Source of the DNA: Trochalopteron elliotii
Lineage: Eukaryota > Chordata > Aves > Passeriformes > Leiothrichidae
Assembly: GCA_024734555.1 (NCBI GenBank)
Contig: JANPWX010000641.1
Span: 119,291-183,290, forward strand
Direction of reading: 5' to 3'
Length of the DNA stretch: 64,000 nt
The position numbers were made by a program, and so were the translations under genes. Under the pieces are notes generated by a model. It worked only from the letters and a program-made list of their open reading frames with translations. It made no database searches and had not been told where the DNA came from. Numbering within the stretch: position 1 is the stretch's first letter; each line of letters starts with the position of its first letter. This document shows positions 29,461 to 41,156 of this stretch, in pieces.

Positions 29461-32400
29461 GTGCAATCTCCCTATCCCAAGGATTGATATCCAGCCAGTG
29501 CTGTGAAACCTTGTTAAATCAGCTGATAAAATCACAGGGAGAGGCAGTGGAGGCTCTAGCAGCAATGCACAGCCCCATGTTGTCACATCTCTGGGGGACA
29601 TTCTCATCCCCTTATCTCTGCTCCACCCTCACCTGCCCCAGTCACGCCTCAGGTGCCCCCCAGATTCTTCCACAGAACAACAAAAATCCTCAGTAGGGGG
29701 TTTTTAACTGCAAATTCAGACCTCAGGAGGCTTTGCCAAGACAATTACCATCATTCCAAAGGAGCTAAAAAGGAGGAAAGAACCAAGGGTTAATGTACAG
29801 GTACTGCCCCAGCAGGTGCTGACCACACCCCGGGTACCACAAGGGCAAGAGCAGACTGACACATCCTGCAAACATACCTGCAAATCCAGAACACCACACA
29901 AGACAAAAGCTAGAAAGTGGCAAAATAGAATCAAGAAATACCTGATTATGTTTTAAAAAATAAAATATAAAGTCAGGAAATGTTTAAAACTCAGAGCTTC
30001 CTTCTGCTGCTCTTGCAAGAGCCACCCTTGGCCTTTCCAAGCTGATGAATTCCAGAGCAGAGCCCAGAACTGGCAGCAGGAGCTGTGTCTCAGCAGGTAC
30101 CAGATGCTACAAATCACAGCCCAGTGAGGCTGGGATGGAGGGGAGGGAAATTCAGACCCTGAACTCCTCGGGCTGAAGGAATTGGCTCCATGGAGAGGCT
30201 GCTGCATCCAACACACCATTTCTTCTGAGAAGGCCCTGCCTAAATAATTGAAAAATGCAATTTTGTTGCTTGGGCCTCCTGGTATTCAAACCTCACCTAA
30301 TTTCATTTGCCTCACTCAAAGCATTTTGTGATGTGATTTAAGGAGGGAAACTTTGATACAAACACTCTTATTTCATTTCCAAGCTGTGCTGTTGGCAAAG
30401 GCCATGCAAACATCCCTTCACCCCACACCTTTGAATTACGCTCCTAATTAGAGTTACCAGCTCCTTTTTGTCAATCACTTGTGGAATAATCCCATTTCTG
30501 CCCCATCTCCAAGTCCAATGGCAGCAGAAGCAGGTGCTGAACCTGACACTTCCCTCTCCTCATTGTCCTCCCACATTAAACTGAGCAGAAGAACCTCAGC
30601 AGGGCCAAACTTCCCCCTTTTTCCCCAAGTAGATGTGAAATGCTCAGCAGAACTACATAAATATGCCCCAGAAAACCTTTTCCTTGCAAATGCTGCATAT
30701 TGATATCCAGGGGGAGCTGGGCTTGACTTCAAAGGCAACAACAGCACCAAAAAAAAGGGCCAAATTGCCCCAAACAGGAGGTTCAGCACTGGGCAGGGAG
30801 GAGGCTCTCAGGCCATAATGCCTCAAATGCTGTGTTCAAATACTGGATTTATCAGAAAGGAGACACTGTGGGTTTGGGAGCTAAACTCCCAATAATAATC
30901 TGTGCTCCTACACAGATTAAGCACCCAGGAAGGATCCCTGCAGGATCTGCTGGAGAAAGAAGAGAGCTTTGGGAAGAGCAGCCCCCAAGTGAAACTTCAG
31001 TGATCCAGTGCTGAAAGCTCCTCCCCATAGTCCCTAAAACCCATCCCACAGGCCCAGAGAGCTCCAGTCCCAGCTTCATCCCTGTAGGCAGAGGAAGAGG
31101 AGCCCAGCCCCATCCCTGGGGCTCCTGCACTGCAGCAATCCTGCAGCTGCTTCCACAGCTGGAACAGCTGCACATGTCCAGAGGTTGCACATGATGCAGA
31201 TGTCCAGATGCACATGTCCATCACAGCCCTGATGGATCCCTTCCCTCTGCACCCCCACCACGTCCCCAGCAGGGATTTTGGGGGACCCTCAGTTAAAAAT
31301 TTATCTTTGCTGCTACCAGACCTCAGTGATGCCACCCCAGAGCTGGTTTCTGACAGAAATCTCCTCTTTCTCAGAATACTGGCAATGGTGGGAATGAATA
31401 TGAAGATGTGACAATGAAATGAGGAAATATATTCTTCTATAGGCAGCTGCAGCTTATTTAAGCAAAGTTCTGTGCTTCAGTGAGCAGTGTCGATCTGCAG
31501 CATGAGAGAAATCCTATTTGGCCCTGGAGTCCTTTATAGAGAGAAGGAGAATCTGTGATTGAATTTGAGGATAATTACAGGGGCACGAAGTACGGCCTGT
31601 TATTAATCATACCACAAGAATTCAAAGAATTCCTCATCAGTTCTTTCAACACAGCTAAAGAAATCCCCAGCCTCTCTCCAAAGCTCCTGCAGTCCTTTCT
31701 CCAAAGCAGTTGTAGAGATATGGAGCATCAAGCAGAGAAAGCTAATCAGAACAATTCAAAACAGAAAAGTTAAAAAGAAAAGACCAAGGGAAAAATAAAT
31801 CAATGCAGACCCGTAGGCTTTTACCAACTGTTCTTTAAGTAAAATTAATTTGTAATGTAATTAAACTTCTCCCCAGAGGGACAGGTATAATTGAATTAGA
31901 GGTGCCTGGGTAGAGTTGCAGGGTTTAGCAGATCCTCCCAGGCTTTCCTGTGCTCCTCTCCTGCTGCTGCAGTTCACAGAAATCCTCCTCAGCCCATTCC
32001 TTCCCTGAAACAACATCATGGGAACTTTTGATTTCTCTCTTGCTCTGCATCACCCCAGCCAGGTCCTGCTCCTCTGCAGAGGTGTTCCCTCATCATGGCT
32101 TCACTTTTAAGCCATTTTTAAACTGTCACTCTCACACTTACAAGATTTTGCCAAGTATTTCCAGGAGCTGTTTCAAATCCCCCTGGTTTTGTGCTATCTC
32201 CTTCTGCCTCTGTCTGCTGGATTTGTGCAGAGATTTGGGGCTTTCCAGGAGCATTCCTGGAGGGCTCAGCCCCAGCTGGGCTCCCCCCCAAGATGTTTGT
32301 GCCACAGAGTGATCCAGGCAGGAGTGAGGGGACACGTCCAGTCTGGCCATCACTGCAACACCAAAACCACCAGCAAAGTCTTTGAGGCACCAAATATTCC

Positions 32401-32839
32401 CTGCACTCAACATGAAATTAGGGGTTTGTAAAAATATGAGGCTGTGGAAACTCTGCCATCCCCCAGGAAAGGGGCAGAAAGGTTTAGGTCACCCCCAGTG
32501 CACAGCCAGGTGTGAATGCAGTCCCACAGCTCCTCATCCTGGAATTTGGGAGGGTTTGGAGGTATGGGATGGTTGGAATTGAAGAGATTAAACTTGTAGG
32601 GCTTTTCAGGACAATTCTCCAAAGTTCTTTGTTCAAAAATCACACTAAAATAGGTTCCTGCCCAGAGCAGAGACAATCATCCCCAAACTGAGCCCACAGA
32701 GCCTCTGCTTCTTCTCTTGGAGAAAACCATCTTCAAAAATAAAACAAACCCCAAAACAAACAAATAAAAACCCCCGAAACCCCACAACAAACAAAAATAG
32801 TCTGGCGTACATTAGAATTTCCATGATGACCATTCATGG

Positions 32840-33065
32840 AGAGATTCAGTTGGGATATTGGGCAGGAATTGTTCCCTGGGAGGGTGGGCAGGCCCTGGCA
32901 CAGGGTGCCCAGAGAAGCTGTGGCTGCCCCTGGATCCCTGGCAGTGCCCAAGGCCAGGCTGGACACTGGGGCTTGGAGCAGCCTGGGACAGTGGGAGGTG
33001 TCCCTGCCCATGGTGGAGGTGAAATGAGATGGGATTTAAGGTCCTTTCCAACCCAAACCAGGCTG
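32840..33065 (+). mobile_element. CR1 LINE 3' end
   Basis: CR1 sense text: ggcaggaattgttccctggg, ccaaggccaggctggacact, ggtgtccctgcccatggtgg, then tttaaggtcctttccaaccc. Confidence 0.9.
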
Positions 33066-33239
33066 GGATCTCTGGTTTATATTCTCATTGTCACAGTGAC
33101 CAATCTTGTACCACCCTATCTAAAATCAAAACGTGAGCAGCCACAAAACCTTTCCCTATTTTTGGATAATCTGGGTTTTTTTCTGTGACCCACACTGGGC
33201 TGTTTCCAGCAGGGTTCAATGCCCCAGAAATGCACAGAG

Positions 33240-33640
33240 CTCCTGGATGAAGGGTGACAAAGATGCTGAGGGGGCTGGAGCATCTTCTCCTATGAGGACA
33301 AGGCTGAAAGACCTGGGGCTGTTTATCCTTAAAAAGAGAGGATTGAGAGGAATTTTATCAAAATATCTGCAAGGAGGGGTCAGAACAGGGCCCAGGCAGG
33401 ACAAGCAGAACAGGCAGACACTGATCCCAGGAGGCTCCACCTGAGTGAGGAAGAATTTCTCCCCTGTGAGGTGAACAAGCAGCTCAGGAGGGTGTGGAGT
33501 CTCCTCCCTGGGGATATTCCAGAGCCATCTGAACACAATCCTGTGCCCTGAGCTCTGGGATGGTCCTGCTGGAGCAGGGAGGTGACACCAGGTGACCTTC
33601 TCAGGTCCCTTCCCTGCCCCATTCTGGGATTTCTCTGTGA
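33240..33640 (+). mobile_element. CR1-like LINE fragment
   Basis: Older-looking CR1 text: gacaaggctgaaagacctgg, ctgtttatccttaaaaagag, then cacctgagtgaggaagaatt and ggtcccttccctgccccatt. More diverged than the other copies. Confidence 0.7.
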
Positions 33641-34338
33641 AGTCCCTATCCAGGTGTTTCCCTCAGGGCTCACAGGCACAGGGCAGTGTGATGCTGCAAA
33701 GGGTGAGGGGATGACGAGACTTTAAACCCCAAGAAATCCCAATTTTTGTTGGTTTTCCATGAAATGTAAGGCAGTGGGATGCCCCACTCCCAGCTCAGTG
33801 GGATCTACACCAAGAAATTCAAATTTGCTGCCCAAGTGGTCCTGACACTAATTGACATTACTGGGTGTTATGGACAAATGCAGAGTTCTTGAAAAATGGA
33901 TCCATCCCTAATCCCAACCTATCCCATTTTTTGTCTTCAGATGGGATGGATTGGAAGCCTAAATTGTGGCCTCTGTGTCAGATAAGTTTCCCACCTGGAG
34001 GAGAATCTTTAATTCCAAGAGACAGACCCAGCCCTTCCAGCCCTCACTGGGTTCTGGCTCGTGGATTTCTTCAAATTCCCTTGGATAAGTCCCTGCATAA
34101 GGTGCTCCCAAAACTGAGTTTTTGTCAATCTGCAAAACCTTTTCTTGAGTTGAAAATCTTCAAGTGTGGGGTGTGCTTCCTAAACATTTAGTCCTAATTC
34201 CGGAGGAAATCCTAATCCTCAAACTTTTAATTACTCTGCCAATCTAGCTTATTATTTCCCCCTGGTAAATTGAGGTAATGGATAAGCAAGAGTGACTTCT
34301 CTGTATGGTCTGTCTCTCTTTTCAGTGGAAATCTTGGC

Positions 34339-34367
34339 AAAAAAAAAAAAAAAAAAAAAAAAAAAAG
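34339..34367 (+). repeat. Poly-A run
   Basis: About 28 consecutive A bases after ttggc. No retrocopy or SINE is recognisable to its left. Confidence 0.9.
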
Positions 34368-35481
34368 ACTTGAAAGAAATTTCTGCCCTTATTATACATC
34401 TCTCATTAGAGCTCCATTACCTGGTGGCATTAAATATTTCAACAAATATTAATAAGGAGCTTTTGATGTCAGAGCACTCAGTATTCCTGACCTCTCAGGT
34501 CTAGTAAAAAAAAAAACTTCAAAAGTTTGCCTTCCTTGTAATAAGGCAAGACCTGAGGATCTGAGGCAAGAAATATTTAAGTATCTAATTTATAGAGAAA
34601 TCAAGGCAAATTAGGTAGATGAGGATCTTTAAAGATCTAAGCCAACACTGTTAGACTGTTGGAAATATCTGAGGGTTTTTTCCCCAGTCTTCTGTTTGCT
34701 TTTTTCAGAAGTTTTACTTAAATTTTCATCTGGTGAAGTGCTGAACAACGGATTTGTTCCTGGCCATTTTATGGGGTCAGAAATGGCCAAAGGAATGGGT
34801 TTGTCTTCCAGGGAAAAAACTCATCCCATCCCTCCAGAAGGAAAAATTTACACTATCAGCATGAGGAATTTCTAGGAGTTTTCCAGTTGTAGGAGTCCCA
34901 GCCTCCAAACTCCATTAAAATAAACAAAAAACTCCACCTTCCACATTTTTTTTAAACCAAGTTTTGTGACCTCAGGGAGACACCATTTCCTATTCACCAG
35001 AGCCATTTAAAAACCCAGAACTCATATTTCAGAAGCACTTCTAAACTCCCTGAGCTAAACCAGATGACCACAGGAACCTGCTAAAATCAAATTTTTTCAC
35101 AAATATAGGATAATCTCCCCTCTGGAGTTATTTCTGTCACTTAATGTTACAGAAATAAGTGACACCCGTGACACCCATCCCGTGTCATCACAGGGCCAAA
35201 AAAGAGCTGTGAAGTTGTGACCTTTCAAAGGCTCTGACAGGAATCACAGCACGTGTGGGGACTAAGTGCCTGATTCCACAAGCACTGGCAGGATTTTTAT
35301 CTCACAGGCCCTTCCACCTGCTGCTGTCCCAGGAATATCAGAGCTGGCAGAGAATTCCCAACAGGAATCACCCATGGGTGCAAATCAGCTGCAAAAGTGA
35401 CACAGATTTGCAGTTCTCTGGACACAGGTTAGCCAGAGAATCCTGCTTTTCCCAGGCAGCATTCCCCTTCCTCGTGTGCAT

Positions 35482-36047
35482 CCTGCTCCAGGACAATTCC
35501 TCCTGCCCTGCTCCAGGACAATTCCTCCTCCTGCCCTGCTCCAGGACAATTCCTCCTGTCCTGCTCCAGGACAATTCCTCCTCCTGTCCTGCTCCAGGAC
35601 AATTCCTCCTCCTGCCCTGCTCCAGGACAATTCCTCCTGCCCTGCTCCAGGACAATTCCTCCTCCTGTCCTGCTCCAGGACAATTCCTCCTCCTGTCCTG
35701 CTCCAGGACAATTCCTCCTATCCTGCTCCAGGACAATTCCTTCTGCCCTGCTCCAGGACAATTCCTCCTCCTGCCCCATTCCAGAACAATTCCTCCTCCT
35801 GCCCTGCTCCAGGACAATTCCTCCTCCTGCCCTGCTCCAGGACAATTCCTCCTGCCCTGCTCCAGGACAATTCCTCCTCCTGCCCTGCTCCAGGACAATT
35901 CCTCCTGCCCTGCTCCAGGACAATTCCTCCTGCCCTGCTCCAGGACAATTCCTCCTCCTGCCCTGCTCCAGGACAATTCCTCCTGTCCTGCTCCAGGACA
36001 ATTCCTTCTGCCCTACTCCAGGACAATTCCTCCTGCCCTGCTCCAGG
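35482..36047. repeat. 25/28-bp minisatellite, 21 full units
   Basis: The unit is ctgctccaggacaattcctc plus ctgcc (25 bp), or the same with one extra tcc (28 bp). Counting the core caattcc gives 21 copies and a partial. Both unit lengths are 1 modulo 3, so three units cycle through all frames; the resulting ORFs on both strands are not genes. Confidence 0.95.
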
Positions 36048-36174
36048 CTTTATACCTGATTGAATCTCAACTTTGCAATAACCTCCAGGATAACATTCCT
36101 CTCTCCAACTAATACCCTCGTGGATTTTTTTTTTTTCTGAATTGTGTGATTCAATAATTTGAAATATGATTTGA

Positions 36175-36545
36175 AAGAGAATTTGGATTGTTCAGTCTGG
36201 AGAAGAGAAGCTTTGAGATGACAAATGTGGCCTTCCAGGACCTGAGGGGGCTGACAGGAAAGGTAAAGAGAGACAATTTACAAGGGCCTGGAGTGCCAGG
36301 ACAAGGGGAATGTCTTCCCACTACCAGAGGGCAGGGATAGATGGGATATTGGGAAGGAATTGTTCCCTGGGAAGGTGGGCAGGGATTGGAATGGAATTCC
36401 CAGAGAAGCTGTGGCTGCCCCTGGATCCCTGGAAATGTCCAAGGCCAGGCTGGACAGGGTCTAGCAGAAGGTATCACTGCACAGGGGTGGAATAAGCTGA
36501 GCTTTAAGCTCTCTTCACCCCAAACCATTCCATGGTTCCATGACT
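36175..36545 (+). mobile_element. CR1 LINE fragment
   Basis: CR1 sense text: agtctggagaagagaagctt, gaaggaattgttccctggga, gtggctgcccctggatccct, ending ccaaaccattccatggttcc. Confidence 0.87.
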
Positions 36546-36650
36546 GGTGAGTCAGGAGAGCCAGGCTCTGAGGGGAGCTGAGAGCTGGGACATGACCATG
36601 GCACTGTGGGATCAGAAACACCAGAGCTGCTGAGGGAACAGGAGTGGCCG

Positions 36651-37283
36651 TGTCCTGGGGTGACTTTGTGATTCTTGTACCCCCAATTGTCTGTTCTGTA
36701 TGTGCTGTGTATTGAGTTCTGCGCCTTAAAGACTGGTTCTGAGAGTGAAGGGGAGAAAGAAGCAGCACAGAATTTGTTTTGAGAAAACCTGCCTGACTCC
36801 TACACATTCCTTCTCCCAGACTGTGCTGTCTGCAGCACGGACAGACTGTGCAACAGGGATCTCCTGTGCTTTTAGTTAGCTTTTAGCAAGCTGAGGCAGA
36901 GAAGTTCCCTGGACTGTTTTTTTTTTTCCTTTTTCTTGGGACTGTTTAAACCTGTCCTGAACTGCAAAACCCAGCAAACACCAGGAGCTCACACCTTCAG
37001 CCCATCAGGGCCTGGACCTCCGGAGGGACTGATAAGAGACTGAGCAATCTGAGCCACCCACGGCAAGGACTTTCTCAATTTACCATCTCACTTCAGAGCA
37101 ACAAGAGGTTTTGTTTCATATTATCCATTCTTTATGCCTGTGGGCACTTTGTTTGTTAAATAAACAGTTTTTTCCACTTTTCTCTGAGGCAAATTCTTTC
37201 CCAGACCAGTTGGGGGAGGGCCCGTTTGGGTTCGCTCCCAAATCTGGGAGGTTTTTTCCCCAAATTTGCCCTAAACCAGGACA
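36651..37283 (+). mobile_element. Solo LTR, 633 bp, 13 nt from the S1 exon donor
   Basis: Ends TGTCCTGGGGT and ACCAGGACA form a terminal inverted repeat. Flanks are ggccg (36646-36650) and ggcca (37284-37288), a 5-bp duplication with one mismatch. An AATAAA lies near 37160. It is antisense to CACNA1B. Intron bases +1 to +13 after the S1 exon are all that precede it. Confidence 0.87.
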
Positions 37284-37296
37284 GGCCAGTACTCAC

Positions 37297-37506
37297 AGAG
37301 GGCAGTGGTCAGCTTCTCGGGCTGGTCATAGTGCACCATGGCCACACAGAGGGTGTTGAGGGCCACCACGCAGAGCACCACCCAGTAGAAACTCTGAGCC
37401 TTCACCATGCGGCGGATGAAGAAGCGGAACATCTTCTCCTTCCTCCTGAAGTAAGATGAGCTCTCATTCTTCCCACTCTTCAAACTGGCACGGGCAAAGG
37501 GAGACC
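37297..37506 (-). CDS. CACNA1B: CACNA1B exon: distal I-II linker and domain II S1
   Basis: A 210-nt exon for about residues 447-515. It begins [12 protein letters not shown], passes the basic stretch [13 protein letters not shown], and enters the IIS1 helix ([19 protein letters not shown]), ending in the S1-S2 loop [14 protein letters not shown]. The loop differs from the mammalian sequence I recall (QPRRLTTTL), as expected for a variable extracellular loop. Acceptor is atcccag/GGTCTC; donor CCCTCT/gtgagt. The donor side is unusual: only 13 intronic bases separate it from a solo LTR at 36651-37283. Confidence 0.95.
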
Positions 37507-40500
37507 CTGGGATAGAAAGAAGAGTCACCACAGCCCCATCCACGCAGGAAAAAAAGGCTGGAGGGGGTCCCTGGGCACACAGAACCTCTCCAAGCACCAG
37601 AAACAGCTCAGCGGGAAGCCGGGAATGTTGAGGATGGGTTGAGCAAGGGCATCTTGCTTATAATGAGGGATGAAGGCTGGGGGTTTAAAACTTCATGGAT
37701 CAATGCCCAGCTCCACCATCTAAACTGGGCTTCCAAAGCTTTGCAGCAATCCTGATTGTCCCAGTTAAACTCATCCCTTTTTCCTGGCTGACAGAGAGCA
37801 GCGGGCACAGGGAATTTCTGCCCATGGTGTGGATGGAGCACGTCCTCGTGGAGCTGGGTAGGTGCAACAGGAAAGCTGATCCTCTATTTTTCCTGCTCTA
37901 AGGACCAGTTACTATGGAGTTGAGTGAATTCTCCTCGTTTTACTCTCCAGCCTCAGGTATTTCCTCAGCAGAGGGTTCAATCTGCCTCCGTGCATCAGAT
38001 TTTGGGGGCAGCCACTCATTTGTCTCAATTCTGCCTCTATCAAGCTCCATTTCCACTCCAGGCCAAAACCCTGGCAAAGAGTCAAGTGTTTCAACAATGG
38101 GAAGCTGATGGAAGAAATGATTCCTGATGTCAGCTCTGCCCCTGGGGTAGAGGCACTGCTCAGATGAAAAGGCAATCTCCAGCCAGTGCTGAGACAGGAG
38201 AAATCAGGAATAAGGGAATAAACACATGGAACCCCCTGGGGCTCCTCTGCAGCAGCCACAGGAGCTGCTGCAAGCAGGGAAAATGGTGACTGTGCCAGGC
38301 TGGCTGCTGCCTGTGCCTGTGGTTTGTGACAAGATGCCATTACTGCCCTTCCCCAGCCTGGGATGGAGCAGCCCAGCAGGAGGAGCAGGACATGTCCTCC
38401 TCCTGTGCTGGAGCAGGTGACCCTCCTGGGCTCAGTGACATGAACAGAGAGCTCTGGCTTCAGCAGCCAGATCTGGGAGTGTGATCACCTCCATGTCAGC
38501 ACTTGGAAAAGGTGGGAATCTCACCCAGCCTCATCCTGCAACATCAACCACGGCAGCCAGAGAAAGGATGAGGCATCCAGATGTGACAGCAGAGGGTTCT
38601 CCAAGCCTCACAGCCCCACACAAGTGTGATGTTCCCCCATGGAGAGTGAATTCTCTGCTCCATTTCACATTTCTGGCCATCCACCAGCACTCCAAAAGCA
38701 GAGCTGGCTTTGGTCAGGCTTTGAACAAACTCCTGGCTGAAAAAAATCAGCGTGTTCTTCAGTTGGTTTGAAAATCCTGCCTTTGGCAGTTTGGAAAAGA
38801 AGAAATCACAGTGCTCCTCCTCTGCTTTAAGACAACAAGAAGAGCCACAGGCTGGGATTTAGGCTGCTTCATATCACAGCACTCCTGAGCAGGTACAGAG
38901 CCCTCAGACATCCAAGCCCCTCTGTTCTCCCAGCCTGGCAAAGGAACAGTGCTGCCCTCTCATCCCTCTCTGCTGATCTTCCAGAAAAGCAAAGCAGTGA
39001 TATTTAAACTGCTCTGACATGGAAAACATCCTCTTCTCCAGGCTTTGGTGTCTGGGAATCAAGGCAGTGCCCTAGCACAGAGGGTGTGAAGCCAGTGGGA
39101 GTGGAAAGAAAAGAATCAAAGCTAAAAACAACTGCAGAGAACACCCTGGGAAGTGTTTACCACCACAGAGCTTTATACTGCAGTTATAAAGCTCATCAAG
39201 GTGTTTGTGTTTGAATTAAAGTGCAACATTTTCAGCCAATGGCCAGAGAGAGACCTGGCAAAGCTTCCCCCACCCTGAGCTGCACCTTCACGTGGCACTC
39301 AGAGATTATTTGTCAGTTCTTCCACGCTCCTTCTGCTCCCATCTGAACACATCACAGAAAACCATCCAAAAACCCCTTTTCTCCAAAACAGATCCTCTTT
39401 GTGTAATTGCCCACGTGATCTGATTGTTTATATGCTCTGCATTTCAGCCTCTTCACAAGCCTGCAGAAGTAGCTGCTTTAATCCATTCCTTCTTTTCTGC
39501 CTCATTCCATGAATCAAAATCAAAACCCCACTTTTCCCAAGTGGGTGAAGCACTGGCAGAAGGTGGAAAGCACTGCTGTTATTTTCCCTGCCATATGCTC
39601 CCGAGACAGTTCCCAGCTCTGCCTGGGATTATTCCCCAGCCCAGATGCTCCTCATCCATTGCCACCTGAAATGCTGAACTCCAAGATCTGTTGGCGTGGC
39701 ATTGGCTGCCCAGAGCCTGGAGGGACTTGGATTTGGAGGCAAAGATCTCATCATTATTGAGCAAATATTCCAAAAAAAAAAAGACCATTCCTTGTTATCC
39801 ATGCAGGGATCCGAGAAAAAAAAAAAACAAAAACAACAAACCAAACCAAAAATGCACACAGGCTGCTGCATTTTTGCCCTTTTTCAGCACCAAACCTCTC
39901 CTGGAAGTGGCAGCAGTTTCACCACAAGCCCTGCAGCCCAGGGGACTGGGGCAGCTCAGTGCTGGTGTCAGGAACATGCCAAAGCCACGCTCATTTTCTG
40001 CAACCGTGTCTTCCTTTAAAGTGGGAAAAACAAAACAAAACAAAAAAATCCAGCAGCAGCTGTGATCCCTAAAAACATCAGTGCCAACTTTCCAAAGGGC
40101 AGTTGAGGCACCCATGCCGTGCAAGCAGCCACGGACACAGGTTCTCAAATGTGCTGCTTGTGCTGCTCCTCCTGTGCATCCAGGATTTGCTGCTTCGTGG
40201 GGGACTGGGCTGCCAAGACATTTCTTTGGAAGATAATGAGAACAGCTGCTGCTTCAGCAGCAAAACAGACTCCAACAACATGGGGAGAAGCAAAAACCCC
40301 CGACTGCAGAGCAGCAGGAGATGCCTCTCCCACGGCTGAGGGGGTTTTGGCTCCAGCAGCTCTCTGAGGTGGGTGCTGAGTGCCCAGAGCCTTCCCTGGC
40401 AGCCCAGAGCTGCCTCTGCCTCCCCAGCTGGGCAGAGCTCAGCAGGGAGATCTCAGCTCTGGGAGCTGCAGAATGGGCAGCACCTCCTGAGCCTGAGGAG

Positions 40501-41066
40501 GCCAAATTCACCCCAGCAATGCCCCACAGGGCAGGACAGCCCTGCTCAGCACTGGATCTCCAGATCTGGCTTTAAAACTGCTTTAAGGTCTTCCTCCAAG
40601 ACAAGGATGAGAGAATTGAGGCCACTGCCCAGCACTTCCCAGGGACCATTCCCACAGCAAAGGCTGAGACACCTCAGCTGGGCACCAGTGGACAGCAGGA
40701 CTGTGGCCACTTCCTCTCCTCCCTCCAGCAGTGTTGTCTGGCAGATTTGGGGTTCAGTAGCATGAATGAGCAGGTTCCAAGCAGAATCCCGGGATGGCCA
40801 GCCCGGCAGGGATTGTCCCCAGGCCTGGCAGGGCTCTCTCAAGAGTGCAGCATGCAAGAGCTGGGCCAGGCAGCGCAGGGAAAGGGGTGAAGCCACGGAG
40901 CTTTTTGCTTTGGGCAGTCGAGTGCTGCTGCAGCAGCAGTGGAAATTCATTCTCCTTCAGGAAACTGCAGCTCCTGAAGCCAAGGAGGCGCTCCAGAGGA
41001 GGAAACATGGCACGGGCAGGTTCAGGTGGAGATGGAAACCTCGGGGGATGCAAAGCCAGTACTCAC
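37507..41066 (-). other. I-II linker intron before the S1 exon
   Basis: 3560 bp. I see no CR1 or LTR in it, only A/T runs near 39770-39850. This makes it the most repeat-poor long intron of the window. Confidence 0.75.
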
Positions 41067-41156
41067 CAACGGAGCAAATGTCTGTGAAATGGTCCTCACC
41101 TTCTTCTGCATGAATCAGGTCGTTTTTGCTCTTCTTTATTGCGGCTCTTTTCAACA
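41067..41156 (-). CDS. CACNA1B: CACNA1B exon: I-II linker after the Ala415 site
   Basis: This 90-nt exon reads VLKRAAIKKSKNDLIHAEEG followed by EDHFTDICSV, about residues 416-446, and is typical of the alpha-1B linker. The acceptor is gcacgcag/TGTTG. Joining to the preceding GGACG gives Asp-Val, so Ala415 is absent from this splice form. In mammals +A415 and -A415 isoforms are known. Here the three bases upstream are cg-type rather than an AG, so the +Ala form cannot be made by a simple tandem acceptor. The donor is CGTTG/gtgagt. Confidence 0.93.

Larger units (their letters stand above)
26803..37296 (-). other. Largest intron, between S1 and S2 exons
   Basis: 10,494 bp. Contents: CR1 pieces at 27880-28180, 29225-29460, 32840-33065, 33240-33640 and 36175-36545; a poly-A run at 34339-34367; a 25/28-bp minisatellite at 35482-36047; and an LTR at 36651-37283 against the donor. 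About 29,700-32,800 and 33,700-35,250 hold no gene or repeat that I recognise. Confidence 0.82.

Noticed and set aside
35482..36047. CRISPR-like direct repeats
   Set aside because: No unique spacers; the repeat is contiguous, and the context is vertebrate intron.
35255..36112. ORFs up to 285 residues on both strands
   Set aside because: Generated by the 25/28-bp minisatellite; repetitive translation in every frame.
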